Shown here: piece by piece, positions 9,801 through 18,291 of the stretch
Layout: each line of letters begins with the position of its first letter
Position numbering within the stretch: the stretch's first letter is position 1
Origin: CAZVGZ01 sp964627605
GTDB lineage: Bacteria; Latescibacterota; MWCZ01; CAZVGZ01
NCBI GenBank assembly: GCA_964627605.1
Contig: CAZVGZ010000019.1
Coordinates: 1 to 64,000, forward strand
DNA: 64,000 nt
Reading direction: 5' to 3'
Notes under the pieces: generated by a model
The model's database searches: none
The model's input: only the letters and a program-made list of their open reading frames with translations
Told to the model about the DNA's origin: nothing
Made by a program: the position numbers and the translations under genes

Positions 9801-11846
9801 CTACGCTGGCCAAAACAGAACCAGTATCACCAGACCCAAAACCGATACGAGCACGTACTGCTGAATCCGACCTGTCTGGACCTGACGAACTTTGTCGCCA
9901 ACACTGATCACCACAGTTCCAGTCAGGTTGACGAGCCCGTCTACCACCAGGTTGTCAAATTTCCCATCCAACCATGAGACCGCACGGGTGAGAACGCCAA
10001 CGCCGTTGACAACGCCGTCCACGACATGCTTGTCAAACGCTGCGACGATCCGCGATAGCGCTAGTGTAGCTCTGATAGCGGTCTTGCTGTAGAACTCGTC
10101 GATGTAGTATTTGTTGGCGAGAAGTCTGTAGAATCCGCTGTCCTTGGCCGCCCACGCCTCTAAACTGATAGAGCCGTTTTTGTATTTGGTCCACGCCAGA
10201 CCGATCCCTGCTGATGCCACGGCCAACGACAGCCCCAACGCGGCGTAGTGCAGCCATCCCGGTCCGTGGCTGCTAACGAGGTTGGTCATCGTCCCTACTG
10301 TCGGAACCGTTATCAGGTGCAGGAACCAGCCTTCGGCGGAGAACGGGTTCCAGTTGTAGAATATCCAGAGCGAAATGCTCGACAGAACAATCAGCGGCAC
10401 TGTCATTACAGCCGGAGATTCGTGGACGTGCTCTTTTATCTCGCTGCCTTTTTTGAACTCTCCAAAAAATGTCATGAACATCAATCGGAACATATAGAAC
10501 GCTGTGAGCGCAGCTGCGGCGAACCCGAACAAGGGCAGTAGAAAGTGCGTTGGGTGCTCCCAGCTAAACCCAAGTGTACCAGCTAAAATCGCGTCTTTGC
10601 TCAAAAAGCCCGACGTAAAAGGCACGCCAGATATAGCTAGGGTCGCCAACATCATCGCCCTGAATGTCCACGGCATTCTATCCTTGAGACCACCCATGTG
10701 CCGCATATCCTGCGGGTCGCTCTCGTCATGGGCGTGGTGGAGTGCGTGGTGCATGGCGTGAATCACGCTGCCAGAAGCCAAAAACAGACACGCCTTGAAC
10801 CACGCGTGGGTCATCAGGTGGAATAGGCCTGCACCGAAAGTGCCTACCCCCAACCCCATCACCATATATCCAAGCTGACTGGCAGTCGAATACGCCAAAA
10901 CACGTTTGATGTCTGTCATGGTCACAGCGATACTCGCCGCGAATATCGCTGTCAGTCCGCCGACATAGGCGATAACGGTCAGAGCGTCGGGGCTCATCAC
11001 CGGAAATAGTCTACCGACCATATAGACACCGGCGGCTACCATTGTTGCTGCATGTATGAGGGCGCTTACCGGTGTCGGACCTGCCATGGCATCAGGCAGC
11101 CACACATGAAGCGGGAACTGAGCCGACTTGCCTATTGCCCCCATGAACAGGCACAGGCCAGCGACTGTGAGCAGCGTCCCAGATAGCTCTCCCAAGCCAA
11201 CGGCTTCAAATACTTTGCCGTATTTGGTCTGGTTTGTGACCGAGTAGATGATCAAGATGCCGATAAGGAAACCGAGGTCGCCAACGCGGTTGACTATAAA
11301 CGCTTTTTTGCACGCCTCAGCAGGCACGATGTCTGGCGACACCATCGGAGTATCGAGCCAGAAACCGATGAGCAGATAGCTCGACAGACCCACTAACTCC
11401 CATCCCGCAAAAAGGCTTATCAGGTTGTCAGACAGCACCAGCAGCAGCATGCTGAAGCTGAATACCGACAGATAGCCGAAAAATCTGGAGTAGTCCCTGT
11501 CACCAGCCATATAGCCGACGCTAAACAGGTGGACCAGCAGGCTCACCAGTGTCACGACCACAAGCATCATCGACGTGAGGTTGTCCACCAGTATCCCGGC
11601 ACCAAACGTGGTACCTCCAGCAAGAGGCAGCCAACGGTCCACTCTCCATCCAACCGACCAGCCAGGATCGCCAGCTAGAACAACCTTGAAGAACACGGAC
11701 AACGACAGCAGGAACGCCACGCCGACAGCGGCTATGGAGATCCAGTCGCCGCCTCTAGGCAGCCTTCGCCCAAAGAACATCTGGATTAAGAACGCCGCCA
11801 GCGGCAGCAGCAGTATTGTCAGATATGTGGTCACCTGTTCGTGCAC
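9801..11846 (-). CDS. nuoL: NADH-quinone oxidoreductase subunit L
   Basis: A 681-residue protein, the longest of the antiporter-like subunits. It carries the N-terminal segment FFGYLSVFSFSMLLLVLSDN, the WELVGLSSYLLIGFW glutamate helix, GKSAQFPLHVWLPDAMAGPTPVSALIHAATMVAAG, and DIKRVLAYSTASQLGYM. The C-terminal extension (about the last 110 residues) contains the expected long amphipathic lateral helix and a final transmembrane anchor that brace NuoM and NuoN. It is separated from nuoK by only 5 bp, so the two are likely translated together. Confidence 0.97.
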   Translation of the reverse strand: MHEQVTTYLTILLLPLAAFLIQMFFGRRLPRGGDWISIAAVGVAFLLSLSVFFKVVLAGDPGWSVGWRVDRWLPLAGGTTFGAGILVDNLTSMMLVVVTLVSLLVHLFSVGYMAGDRDYSRFFGYLSVFSFSMLLLVLSDNLISLFAGWELVGLSSYLLIGFWLDTPMVSPDIVPAEACKKAFIVNRVGDLGFLIGILIIYSVTNQTKYGKVFEAVGLGELSGTLLTVAGLCLFMGAIGKSAQFPLHVWLPDAMAGPTPVSALIHAATMVAAGVYMVGRLFPVMSPDALTVIAYVGGLTAIFAASIAVTMTDIKRVLAYSTASQLGYMVMGLGVGTFGAGLFHLMTHAWFKACLFLASGSVIHAMHHALHHAHDESDPQDMRHMGGLKDRMPWTFRAMMLATLAISGVPFTSGFLSKDAILAGTLGFSWEHPTHFLLPLFGFAAAALTAFYMFRLMFMTFFGEFKKGSEIKEHVHESPAVMTVPLIVLSSISLWIFYNWNPFSAEGWFLHLITVPTVGTMTNLVSSHGPGWLHYAALGLSLAVASAGIGLAWTKYKNGSISLEAWAAKDSGFYRLLANKYYIDEFYSKTAIRATLALSRIVAAFDKHVVDGVVNGVGVLTRAVSWLDGKFDNLVVDGLVNLTGTVVISVGDKVRQVQTGRIQQYVLVSVLGLVILVLFWPA

Positions 11847-11851
11847 TGATT

Positions 11852-12154
11852 CTATCCCTTCAAAACGTCTGCATCATCGACGTTGATCGAACCTATGCTT
11901 CGGTAGATGTTGAGCACCAGCGCCAGGGCGACCGCTACCTCGGCTGCGGCCATCACCATGCTAAATATGGCGAATATCTGACCGTCGATGGTGTGCGCCA
12001 CGTAGCGCGAAAACGTCACCAGATTTATGTTTGCAGAGTTTAAGACCAGCTCAACCCCAAGGAGCACACCGATGGCGTTGCGCCTTGTCATCAGGCAGTA
12101 CAAGCCCAACGTAAAGATCAGCGCGCTAACGGTGAGAAAACCTTGGACAGTCAT
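11852..12154 (-). CDS. nuoK: NADH-quinone oxidoreductase subunit K
   Basis: A 100-residue protein with three transmembrane helices, the family's normal length. The signature GVLLGVELVLNSANINLVTF contains the conserved membrane glutamate, and a second one lies in AAAEVAVALALVLNIYR. It belongs to the proton path of the membrane arm. Unlike the usual tight nuoJ-nuoK spacing, 464 bp with a broken extra gene separate it from nuoJ. Confidence 0.95.
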   Translation of the reverse strand: MTVQGFLTVSALIFTLGLYCLMTRRNAIGVLLGVELVLNSANINLVTFSRYVAHTIDGQIFAIFSMVMAAAEVAVALALVLNIYRSIGSINVDDADVLKG

Positions 12155-12176
12155 GCTTGCGGTCCTCTAGTCTAGT

Positions 12177-12615
12177 TCAATTCAGATAGCCGGAACTTTT
12201 CAGAAACAGCGACAGCGCTTCAGCAGCGATGCGATGCCCATCAATGGTCCAGCGGGCATCTTTCTTGAAGTGTACCTGCACCCCGCTCCTGACCGCGCGC
12301 TGAAGCAGGGGCCTCAAGTCCAACATTGGTATCTCTTCGTTGCCGGTAAACTCGCGCATCACCCTCTGGGGTTTATCCGCCACATAGTTGCCAGAAGTTG
12401 TGTCCAGGTTTTCGTACCAGAGTTTCGGTACGAAAACCTGCCGAAACGGTATCATCATTATTCCGAACCATATACCCCGCTCTTTAGCGGTAGCCGCCGT
12501 CAGATGAACGCCCGTGGGGATCCCATATCCGCACGGTCAACTCAACGAGCAGGCCAGCCGCGATAAGCCCGACAGCCACTGCGACTATGTTCTTGGCGAC
12601 CGCCCCCTTAAACAC
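12177..12615 (-). pseudogene. Remnant of an SGNH/GDSL-type hydrolase inside the nuo operon
   Basis: Two coding pieces in different frames look like the ends of one gene. The first (12615-12484, GTG start 4 bp past the nuoJ stop) encodes a short basic N-terminus and a single membrane anchor ending GLLVELTVRIWDPHG, typical of membrane-anchored SGNH hydrolases, then stops at TAA 12486-12484. The second frame, open from about 12515 to 12177, encodes AKERGIWFGIMMIPF and, near its end, DARWTIDGHRIAAEAL, which resembles the C-terminal catalytic Asp-x-x-His block of SGNH enzymes. The central domain with the GDS nucleophile block is absent. This fits an internal deletion that also shifted the frame. 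The family call is by motif only; a very short functional peptide cannot be excluded. Confidence 0.55.
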
Positions 12616-12618
12616 CAA

Positions 12619-13149
12619 TCACGCTTCTTGGTCGTCGGTCTGCGGCTCATCGGATTTGCGCGAGCGGGCGATTGATGCGGCACCAACCAGAGCCATCAAA
12701 AGAATGAGGGCCGCCAGCTCGAATGGAAACAGATAGTTCGACGCCAGCGCCTCCCCGATTGCTGCGGTCGTAGGCATCGGTTGTGATGTTGGTTCAGTGA
12801 CAGACCAGTCGGTCGTCCAGATCACCGTTAACATGACGAACAGCACCCCTGATGCCACCGCAAGTCCTGGCACGGTCTGCACTCTTGATGTGGTGAGTTG
12901 CACGTCTGCGACGTTTTGCGTCAACATAATCCCGAAAAGAAGCAGAACAAGAATGCCGCCGACGTAGACAAAGATCTGGGATACCGCGAGAAAATCCGCA
13001 CCCAAGAGCACAAAAAGCCCGGCGACACCACCGAAAGTCGCCAACAGGCTAAACGCAGCATAGACGATCCTTGGGGCCAACGCCACAACGGCAGCTCCAA
13101 CGACCGCCAGGATCGAGAATACGTAGAATGCAAAGTCGGTTGTTTCCAT
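12619..13149 (-). CDS. nuoJ: NADH-quinone oxidoreductase subunit J
   Basis: A 176-residue protein with five predicted membrane helices. The third helix carries the conserved pattern VGGILVLLLFGIMLT, in which a pi-bulge controls the quinone-to-membrane coupling. The charged C-terminal tail (RSRKSDEPQTDDQEA) is not conserved. It is followed directly, within 4 bp, by the GTG of the SGNH-hydrolase remnant rather than by nuoK. Confidence 0.94.
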   Translation of the reverse strand: METTDFAFYVFSILAVVGAAVVALAPRIVYAAFSLLATFGGVAGLFVLLGADFLAVSQIFVYVGGILVLLLFGIMLTQNVADVQLTTSRVQTVPGLAVASGVLFVMLTVIWTTDWSVTEPTSQPMPTTAAIGEALASNYLFPFELAALILLMALVGAASIARSRKSDEPQTDDQEA

Positions 13150-13190
13150 CTGTCCAATCGTCTCTAGTCGTGTTACGCGGGCTGACTAGA

Positions 13191-13799
13191 CTACTTCTCC
13201 CACCTGTCTGTTTCAGGTAGAGGGTTGGGCGGCACGCCTTTGCCAGTCTCTTTCAGATGTTTTGTGATGGCCATGAAATCGTAGATAAACCCCTGCCTCG
13301 ACTCATCTGGCCCTACTACCTGGCGCTGCATCCTGATCCTGTTCTCTTCCGAGGTTTCTCTCAAGATTTGACGGTCGTCATTTACAAGGCCGAACTCGAA
13401 TTCAGGTGTCATGTAGAGGCAGTGGGTAGGGCACACCTCAGTGCAGTCGCTGCAGTAGCAACAGAGCGACATGTCGATGTCAAAAAGAGTCAGCTCCAAC
13501 CGTTTCTTGTGGCCGGTGGTTGTCTCCGGCACCTCTTCCTCTTTACCTCGTTTGTTCGATTCCAATTCAATGCAGTCCACCGGGCACACGCGAGCGCACT
13601 GCATGCAGGCGATGCAGTCGTCTGCATCCATAAACAGCGACATACGCGAACGCGGCGGAAGCGGCTGGGGCCGCGGTTGATCGGGATATTGAAAAGTCAC
13701 CGACGGACGGCCCTGATGCCTCAGGGTCACAGCCATCCCTGTGATAGCTGTTTCCAGCGCCAGATAGATGTTTTTGAAATACTCAGTCAAAGCGCGCAT
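13191..13799 (-). CDS. nuoI: NADH-quinone oxidoreductase subunit I (two 4Fe-4S clusters)
   Basis: A ferredoxin-like subunit of the peripheral arm carrying clusters N6a and N6b between NuoG/ferredoxin and NuoB. Two full motifs are visible: CIACMQCARVCPVDC and CCYCSDCTEVCPTHC. The ATG at 13799 is preferred over the upstream in-frame start at 13820 because a GGAG sequence lies 5 nt before it and the family usually begins at this position; the product is 202 aa. In a complex without NuoEFG this subunit would be the likely docking site for reduced ferredoxin. Confidence 0.95.
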   Translation of the reverse strand: MRALTEYFKNIYLALETAITGMAVTLRHQGRPSVTFQYPDQPRPQPLPPRSRMSLFMDADDCIACMQCARVCPVDCIELESNKRGKEEEVPETTTGHKKRLELTLFDIDMSLCCYCSDCTEVCPTHCLYMTPEFEFGLVNDDRQILRETSEENRIRMQRQVVGPDESRQGFIYDFMAITKHLKETGKGVPPNPLPETDRWEK

Positions 13800-13856
13800 T
13801 GCGACTCCGCCGTCGCCCAATTTGGACCCGGTGTCTATATGTATCTATTAATGAAC

Positions 13857-15035
13857 TCACGCAACTGCGCGTGAGGCCAACTCTTTTTTACGTATTGGTA
13901 CGTGGGCTGTCTGGCGCCACGCCCTGATCGAGATCAGAACCACTACGCCGGTCATTGCCCACGCCACGATCCTGAACACTATCTGTGTCGATGGCGGGGA
14001 CAACACCTGAACTGCTGCACCTAACACCGTGACCATCGTCAATGGCACCAACACTTTCCAACCTACAGTCATCAACTGATCGACCCTAAGACGTGGCAGT
14101 ACCCATCTCAGCCACACGATGACGTACATCAGGACCGCCACTTTGGCTAATAGCCATGGTATCCCTGCGAAAACCGGTTCCCCAGGAAGCACGCCGTTCC
14201 ATCCGCCCAGGAACAGGACCGCGCCTAAACACGCCACAATGAGCATGTTTACATATTCAGCCATGAAGAAGAACGCGAACCGCATCCCTGAGTACTCAGT
14301 ATGGTATCCGGCGACCAATTCTGATTCTGCTTCAGGGATATCAAACGGCACGCGGTTTGTTTCGGCCAGTCCGGCGATGAAAAGCATCACGAACGCCAAA
14401 AAGCCAAACGGGCTTTGGAATACAAACCAGTTCCAGATGCCACCTGACTGCGCTGCGGATATCTCGCCCATATTGAGCGATCCTGCCAACACCACTGCGG
14501 TCAACACCCCAAAACTAGCAGGTACTTCGTAACTGACGATCTGCGCGGCTGAACGCATCGCTCCTAAGAGCGACCATTTATTGTTCGAGGCCCAACCGGC
14601 CATGATTATCCCTACGACCGATACCGATGTCATCGCCAGGATGTACATGAGCCCCACATTGAGGTCGGCGGCGGTGATCCCCATCCCCAACGGCAGCGCT
14701 GCCAGGGCGGCAAACGCGCCCATAAACACCACGCCAGGGGCCAGCACGAAGAGCAGTTTGTCGCTTTGTTCAGGTTCAATCTGCTCCTTGAATAGCAGTT
14801 TGAAAGCGTCAGCCAGAGTCTGCAAAAGCCCGTGGAACCCTGTTCGCATCGGCCCCAGACGGTCCTGAACGTGGGCGGAGACTTTCCGCTCGACATATAC
14901 CAGTAGAAGCGGAGTAACACCCATGACCGCTGTCGCTATACCTGCTGCGGTGAGCCCACCGATGATCATCCAGACGATGTGAGGAACACCGGTCAGACCG
15001 GTTGTCTCTGCTAGGAGTGTGGCTAAGGCTTCCAT
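13857..15035 (-). CDS. nuoH: NADH-quinone oxidoreductase subunit H
   Basis: A 392-residue membrane protein that forms the quinone chamber with NuoB and NuoD. Conserved blocks include ERKVSAHVQDRLGPMRTG near the N-terminus, FKLLFKEQIEP, and AETNRVPFDIPEAESELVAG with its acidic loop, then YHTEYSGMRFAFFFMAEY. About eight membrane helices are apparent. Only 3 bp separate it from nuoD, so co-translation is likely. Confidence 0.96.
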   Translation of the reverse strand: MEALATLLAETTGLTGVPHIVWMIIGGLTAAGIATAVMGVTPLLLVYVERKVSAHVQDRLGPMRTGFHGLLQTLADAFKLLFKEQIEPEQSDKLLFVLAPGVVFMGAFAALAALPLGMGITAADLNVGLMYILAMTSVSVVGIIMAGWASNNKWSLLGAMRSAAQIVSYEVPASFGVLTAVVLAGSLNMGEISAAQSGGIWNWFVFQSPFGFLAFVMLFIAGLAETNRVPFDIPEAESELVAGYHTEYSGMRFAFFFMAEYVNMLIVACLGAVLFLGGWNGVLPGEPVFAGIPWLLAKVAVLMYVIVWLRWVLPRLRVDQLMTVGWKVLVPLTMVTVLGAAVQVLSPPSTQIVFRIVAWAMTGVVVLISIRAWRQTAHVPIRKKELASRAVA

Positions 15036-15038
15036 ATC

Positions 15039-16217
15039 CTACCTGTCCACCTCGCCTAGAACGATGTCCACGCTGCCCAAAATAGTAATAAGGTCAGCGA
15101 TGAGGCAGCCTTCGCTCAACCGCTCCATAATGGACAAGTTGCAGAAGCACGGCGACCGCCCTTTGATCCTGAAGGGGTTGGCGCTGCCGTCGCTGCGGAC
15201 AAAGAAGCCAAGTTCGCCCCGTGGGTTTTCGGTCCTGACGTAGACCTCGCCCTCAGGCGGACGCACTGTCTTGGGAATCGCTGATCTGACCTCATCGGGC
15301 TCAGTCGCGTCGGGCATCTGTTCAAGCGCCTGCCGAATTATCTTTATCGACTCGTCGATCTCCAATCGGCGGACATAGTACCGGTCCCAGCAGGAGCCTA
15401 TTGGACCGTACCGTCCATCGCCCACCGCCACCTCGAAATCAAAACGGTCATACACTGAGTAGGGGTCGTCTTTTCTTAGATCAAATCCAACGCCAGAGCC
15501 CCTGAGCATCGGGCCGCTGAGCGCCCACGCCAGCGCCTCTTCGCTGGACACAACCCCAACGTCCGCCGCGCGCTCGATGAAAATCTTGTTGAACGTTATC
15601 AGATCGTCGCACTCAGCCATGTGCGGCTCAAGCGTCTCGTCGATGAAATCGGTGATTTTTTTTTCAAATCCTGGTGGGAAATCGTAGGAGACGCCGCCGA
15701 CTCTTATGTAGTTGTACAGCAGTCGCGCGCCGGAGACCTCCTCAAAAAGGTCCAAAATATATTCCCGGTCCCTAAACAGCCATGTGAAAGGCGTGATGGC
15801 CCCGAGGTCCATTGTGAAGGTGCCTAGAAGCATCAGATGGGAGGCGATCCGGTTCAGTTCGGCGACCACTACACGGATGTATTCAACGCGATCAGACAGC
15901 TCAATCTTGGTTTTTTCGGACTTGCCCATCAGCGTCTCTACAGCAATCGCATATCCAAGGTCGTTGTTCATGGACGCCAGGTAGTCGAGCCGATCTACAT
16001 AGGGGATGACCGTCTGATAGGAGAGCGCTTCGGCGTGTTTTTCGAAACATCTGTGAAGGTAGCCGATGTGCGGAATCGCCTTTACAACGAGCTCGCCATC
16101 GGTGACGACTTCAAGCCTCAACACACCGTGAGTCGATGGGTGCTGAGGCCCCATGTTGAGGACCATCTCCCGGGTCTCAAGCCCCGTCCGGGAGTCTGTC
16201 GTCACGTTGGATATCAT
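15039..16217 (-). CDS. nuoD: NADH-quinone oxidoreductase subunit D
   Basis: The 49-kDa-type quinone-binding subunit, 392 residues. It begins with MVLNMGPQHPSTHGVLRLEV and GYLHRCFEKHAE, the quinone-pocket histidine loop, and ends with SIVLGEVDR-type sequence (VDIVLGEVDR). The start ATG overlaps the nuoC stop as ATGA (16217-16214). NuoC and NuoD are separate genes here, not fused as in enterobacteria. Confidence 0.97.
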   Translation of the reverse strand: MISNVTTDSRTGLETREMVLNMGPQHPSTHGVLRLEVVTDGELVVKAIPHIGYLHRCFEKHAEALSYQTVIPYVDRLDYLASMNNDLGYAIAVETLMGKSEKTKIELSDRVEYIRVVVAELNRIASHLMLLGTFTMDLGAITPFTWLFRDREYILDLFEEVSGARLLYNYIRVGGVSYDFPPGFEKKITDFIDETLEPHMAECDDLITFNKIFIERAADVGVVSSEEALAWALSGPMLRGSGVGFDLRKDDPYSVYDRFDFEVAVGDGRYGPIGSCWDRYYVRRLEIDESIKIIRQALEQMPDATEPDEVRSAIPKTVRPPEGEVYVRTENPRGELGFFVRSDGSANPFRIKGRSPCFCNLSIMERLSEGCLIADLITILGSVDIVLGEVDR

Positions 16218-16840
16218 TCATCTGCCGTCGCTGGCGCTACTGGTTCTGGGGTTGCGGTGGTGTGTTTTGGAACGAGGATCGCTTCGTCGTTTACGTCGTA
16301 GGTCTCTTGAGTCTCATAATCTTTTCTAAGCGGATGCCCTTCCCAATCGTCAGGAAGCAGAATCCGCTTCAGAAATGGATGACCGTCAAACTGTATGCCC
16401 ATCATGTCGAAGGCTTCGCGTTCGTGCCAGTCTGCTGCTGGCCAGACCGCGATCACGGATGGAACGTGTGGTTCGTCCACGGCGACAAAGGTTTTCAGCG
16501 CCAAACGGTGTTTGTGGACCACCGAGAATAGGTGGTATACCACCGCAAGCTGGTGGATCGGCTCTGGTTCCGGTTCGGCTTCTTGTGGCGGTGCTTCGGA
16601 TTCGTCGTCTATTTTCGGCTTACGTTTGGGTTTTTTAGCTAGTGTGGGAACATCCAGCGCCGAGAGGCACATCAGGACATCAAACGAGAGGTCGCCCTGT
16701 CCCTTGAGGAACTGGGCAGCGTCTAGCACCGCCCCAGCGGCGATCTCAATTTCGGGCTCTATCTCAGTCTGTAGAATCGCGAAAATCGACTCCTCGCCAA
16801 ACTCCTCGATCAGCCTGTCTCGAATATCTTCGGTGGTCAC
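16214..16840 (-). CDS. nuoC: NADH-quinone oxidoreductase subunit C with acidic/basic insert
   Basis: The 30-kDa-type subunit of the peripheral arm, 208 residues. The signature ADWHEREAFDMMGIQFDGHP followed by LLPDDWEGHPLRKDY is complete. A charged insert of about 30 residues (roughly 70-100: a Lys/Arg-rich stretch followed by a run of Glu-Pro repeats) interrupts the fold between two beta strands and is unusual for the family. The C-terminal tail is also low in complexity. ATG at 16840 overlaps the nuoB stop by 4 nt. Confidence 0.95.
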   Translation of the reverse strand: MTTEDIRDRLIEEFGEESIFAILQTEIEPEIEIAAGAVLDAAQFLKGQGDLSFDVLMCLSALDVPTLAKKPKRKPKIDDESEAPPQEAEPEPEPIHQLAVVYHLFSVVHKHRLALKTFVAVDEPHVPSVIAVWPAADWHEREAFDMMGIQFDGHPFLKRILLPDDWEGHPLRKDYETQETYDVNDEAILVPKHTTATPEPVAPATADE

Positions 16841-17352
16841 GCCTCGACCTTAGCGAAAGTTTTGGAGTGCTGGATTTTCTGCTGTAAGAGTACCAACCCC
16901 TCAATCAGCGCTTCGGGCCGCGGCGGACAGCCAGGAACGTAGACGTCCACCGGGATAATCCTGTCTACCCCTTTGACGACATGATAGCCGTGCTGCCAGT
17001 AGGGCCCACCTGAATTGGCGCAGGAGCCCATTGAGATTACGTAGCGTGGCTCAGGCATCTGTTCATAGAGTCGCTGCACTCTGGAAGCCATCTTCAGCGT
17101 CACGGTACCAGAGATTATCATCAGGTCCGACTGACGCGGGGATGGCCTGAAGAAAACACCCAACCTATCAAGATCGAAGCGCGGCATCCCCGCAGCCATC
17201 ATCTCAATAGCGCAACAGGCCAGCCCGAAGCCCATAGGCCACATCGACGACTTACGCGCCCACCCTACTGCCTCGTCAATCGACGTGATGAGGACGCTGT
17301 CGCTGCTAAAACTATGTTCGAGGAAACCCATCTCTATCCCTTGAAGTGTCAC
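16837..17352 (-). CDS. nuoB: NADH-quinone oxidoreductase subunit B (cluster N2)
   Basis: A 171-residue iron-sulfur subunit that binds the terminal cluster N2 next to the quinone site. The tandem cysteines in GLACCAIEMM and the later cysteines in MGSCANSGGPYWQ and YVPGCPPRPEALI are all present. Its N-terminal stretch before WARKSSMWPMGFG is short and poorly conserved. It overlaps nuoA by 4 nt. Confidence 0.97.
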   Translation of the reverse strand: MTLQGIEMGFLEHSFSSDSVLITSIDEAVGWARKSSMWPMGFGLACCAIEMMAAGMPRFDLDRLGVFFRPSPRQSDLMIISGTVTLKMASRVQRLYEQMPEPRYVISMGSCANSGGPYWQHGYHVVKGVDRIIPVDVYVPGCPPRPEALIEGLVLLQQKIQHSKTFAKVEA

Positions 17353-17819
17353 TCAGCAGGTGAAGCCGCCTCAATCGCTGGCTCCAAGCTGTGAAGACGA
17401 GTACGCGGTCCGCCAGTTCCGTCTAGCGGCGTGCTGCTGGCTGGTAGCGCGCGGGCAACACTCTTGACCCATTCCAAGCCACCTTTGATCCACACCCATG
17501 CCAATCCAAGAGCTAGAATCGCAAAAAACAGCGCGAACGCCCAGAAACCGGCCCAGCCGGTCTGCTTGAGGCTCACTGCCCATGGGAATAGGAGCACGAT
17601 CTCCACATCAAAAATCAGGAAGTCGAGAGCTATCAGGTAGAACCGGGTATTGAACTGGATGAAGGAGTCGCCTAAGGCCTGTTCGCCACACTCGTAGGAT
17701 GTGGCCTTCTGCCCGCCTGGGTTGTGAGGTCTAACCAGGCGCGACAGGAACATATTGAATGCAAAAAACGCCAGGCTCACCACAATGAAAACGGCAACCT
17801 GCGCGAAATCAACCCACAT
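17349..17819 (-). CDS. nuoA: NADH-quinone oxidoreductase subunit A
   Basis: First gene of the complex I operon; 156 residues with three membrane helices. Conserved loop YECGEQALGDSFIQFNTRFYLIAL carries the glutamate and cysteine at the quinone tunnel, and the second half shows DFLIFDVEIVLLFPW. The ATG at 17819 is chosen because the open frame upstream of it (to 18002) has no membrane or family character. A 35-residue hydrophilic C-terminal tail extends beyond the usual end. A 9-bp inverted repeat lies 12 bp before the start. Confidence 0.94.
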   Translation of the reverse strand: MWVDFAQVAVFIVVSLAFFAFNMFLSRLVRPHNPGGQKATSYECGEQALGDSFIQFNTRFYLIALDFLIFDVEIVLLFPWAVSLKQTGWAGFWAFALFFAILALGLAWVWIKGGLEWVKSVARALPASSTPLDGTGGPRTRLHSLEPAIEAASPAE

Positions 17820-17831
17820 TGACCAGCCCCC

Positions 17832-17853
17832 AACCGTACGTGGCCGTACGGTT
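17832..17853. promoter_or_regulatory. Perfect 9-4-9 inverted repeat just upstream of nuoA
   Basis: Positions 17832-17840 are the exact reverse complement of 17845-17853, with a 4-nt centre. The repeat ends 12 bp before the nuoA start codon, so it overlaps or abuts the ribosome binding region. It could be an operator or an mRNA hairpin controlling nuo expression. No known consensus was recognised. Confidence 0.45.
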
Positions 17854-18291
17854 CTAGATCTACTCAAGGTTTGGTAGAGCAGACCAACCGGCCAAGTCCG
17901 CATAAACACTTTTGCAAGTGTACCACCTGTCTGCCCAAAGTGGCAAGTTCCAGAGGTCCACAAGTGCAATGGACAGCAGCCCCTGTTGTCGGGCATCGCC
18001 ACCCATTAGGTCGCTCCTTTTGGATCGGCGTCGCGACCAGAACTGCCGATGTCCACCGTTGGTTACTATAGGGAGCGTTGTCGTCGTCAAAACGCCGATT
18101 CAGAGTGTGTTTGTCGATGTCTACCCACCACCCAGAACAGTGCGGGGATTGCCCAACGGCAGCTTTTGGCGTAAATTTTTAACGCCGTGGGCGAGTATTT
18201 TTCCCTCTTGCTCACGCACTTCGGGTTGTTCTTGACCGGGGGCAACTCAATCGACACACGCCTATGTGTGTAATCCCAGGAGAAAAGACTT
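17854..18291. other. Divergent promoter region between nuoA and the pyruvate oxidoreductase genes
   Basis: No convincing gene is seen. Reading frames here are shadows without family character. The plus-strand gene at 18292 has a clear AGGAG about 9 nt before its ATG. No promoter with good -35 and -10 elements could be named. Confidence 0.6.

Noticed and set aside
17349..18002. Longer nuoA start at 18002
   Set aside because: The extra 61 residues are hydrophilic, Cys/Trp-rich and unlike any NuoA N-terminus; ATG 17819 begins the first membrane helix correctly.
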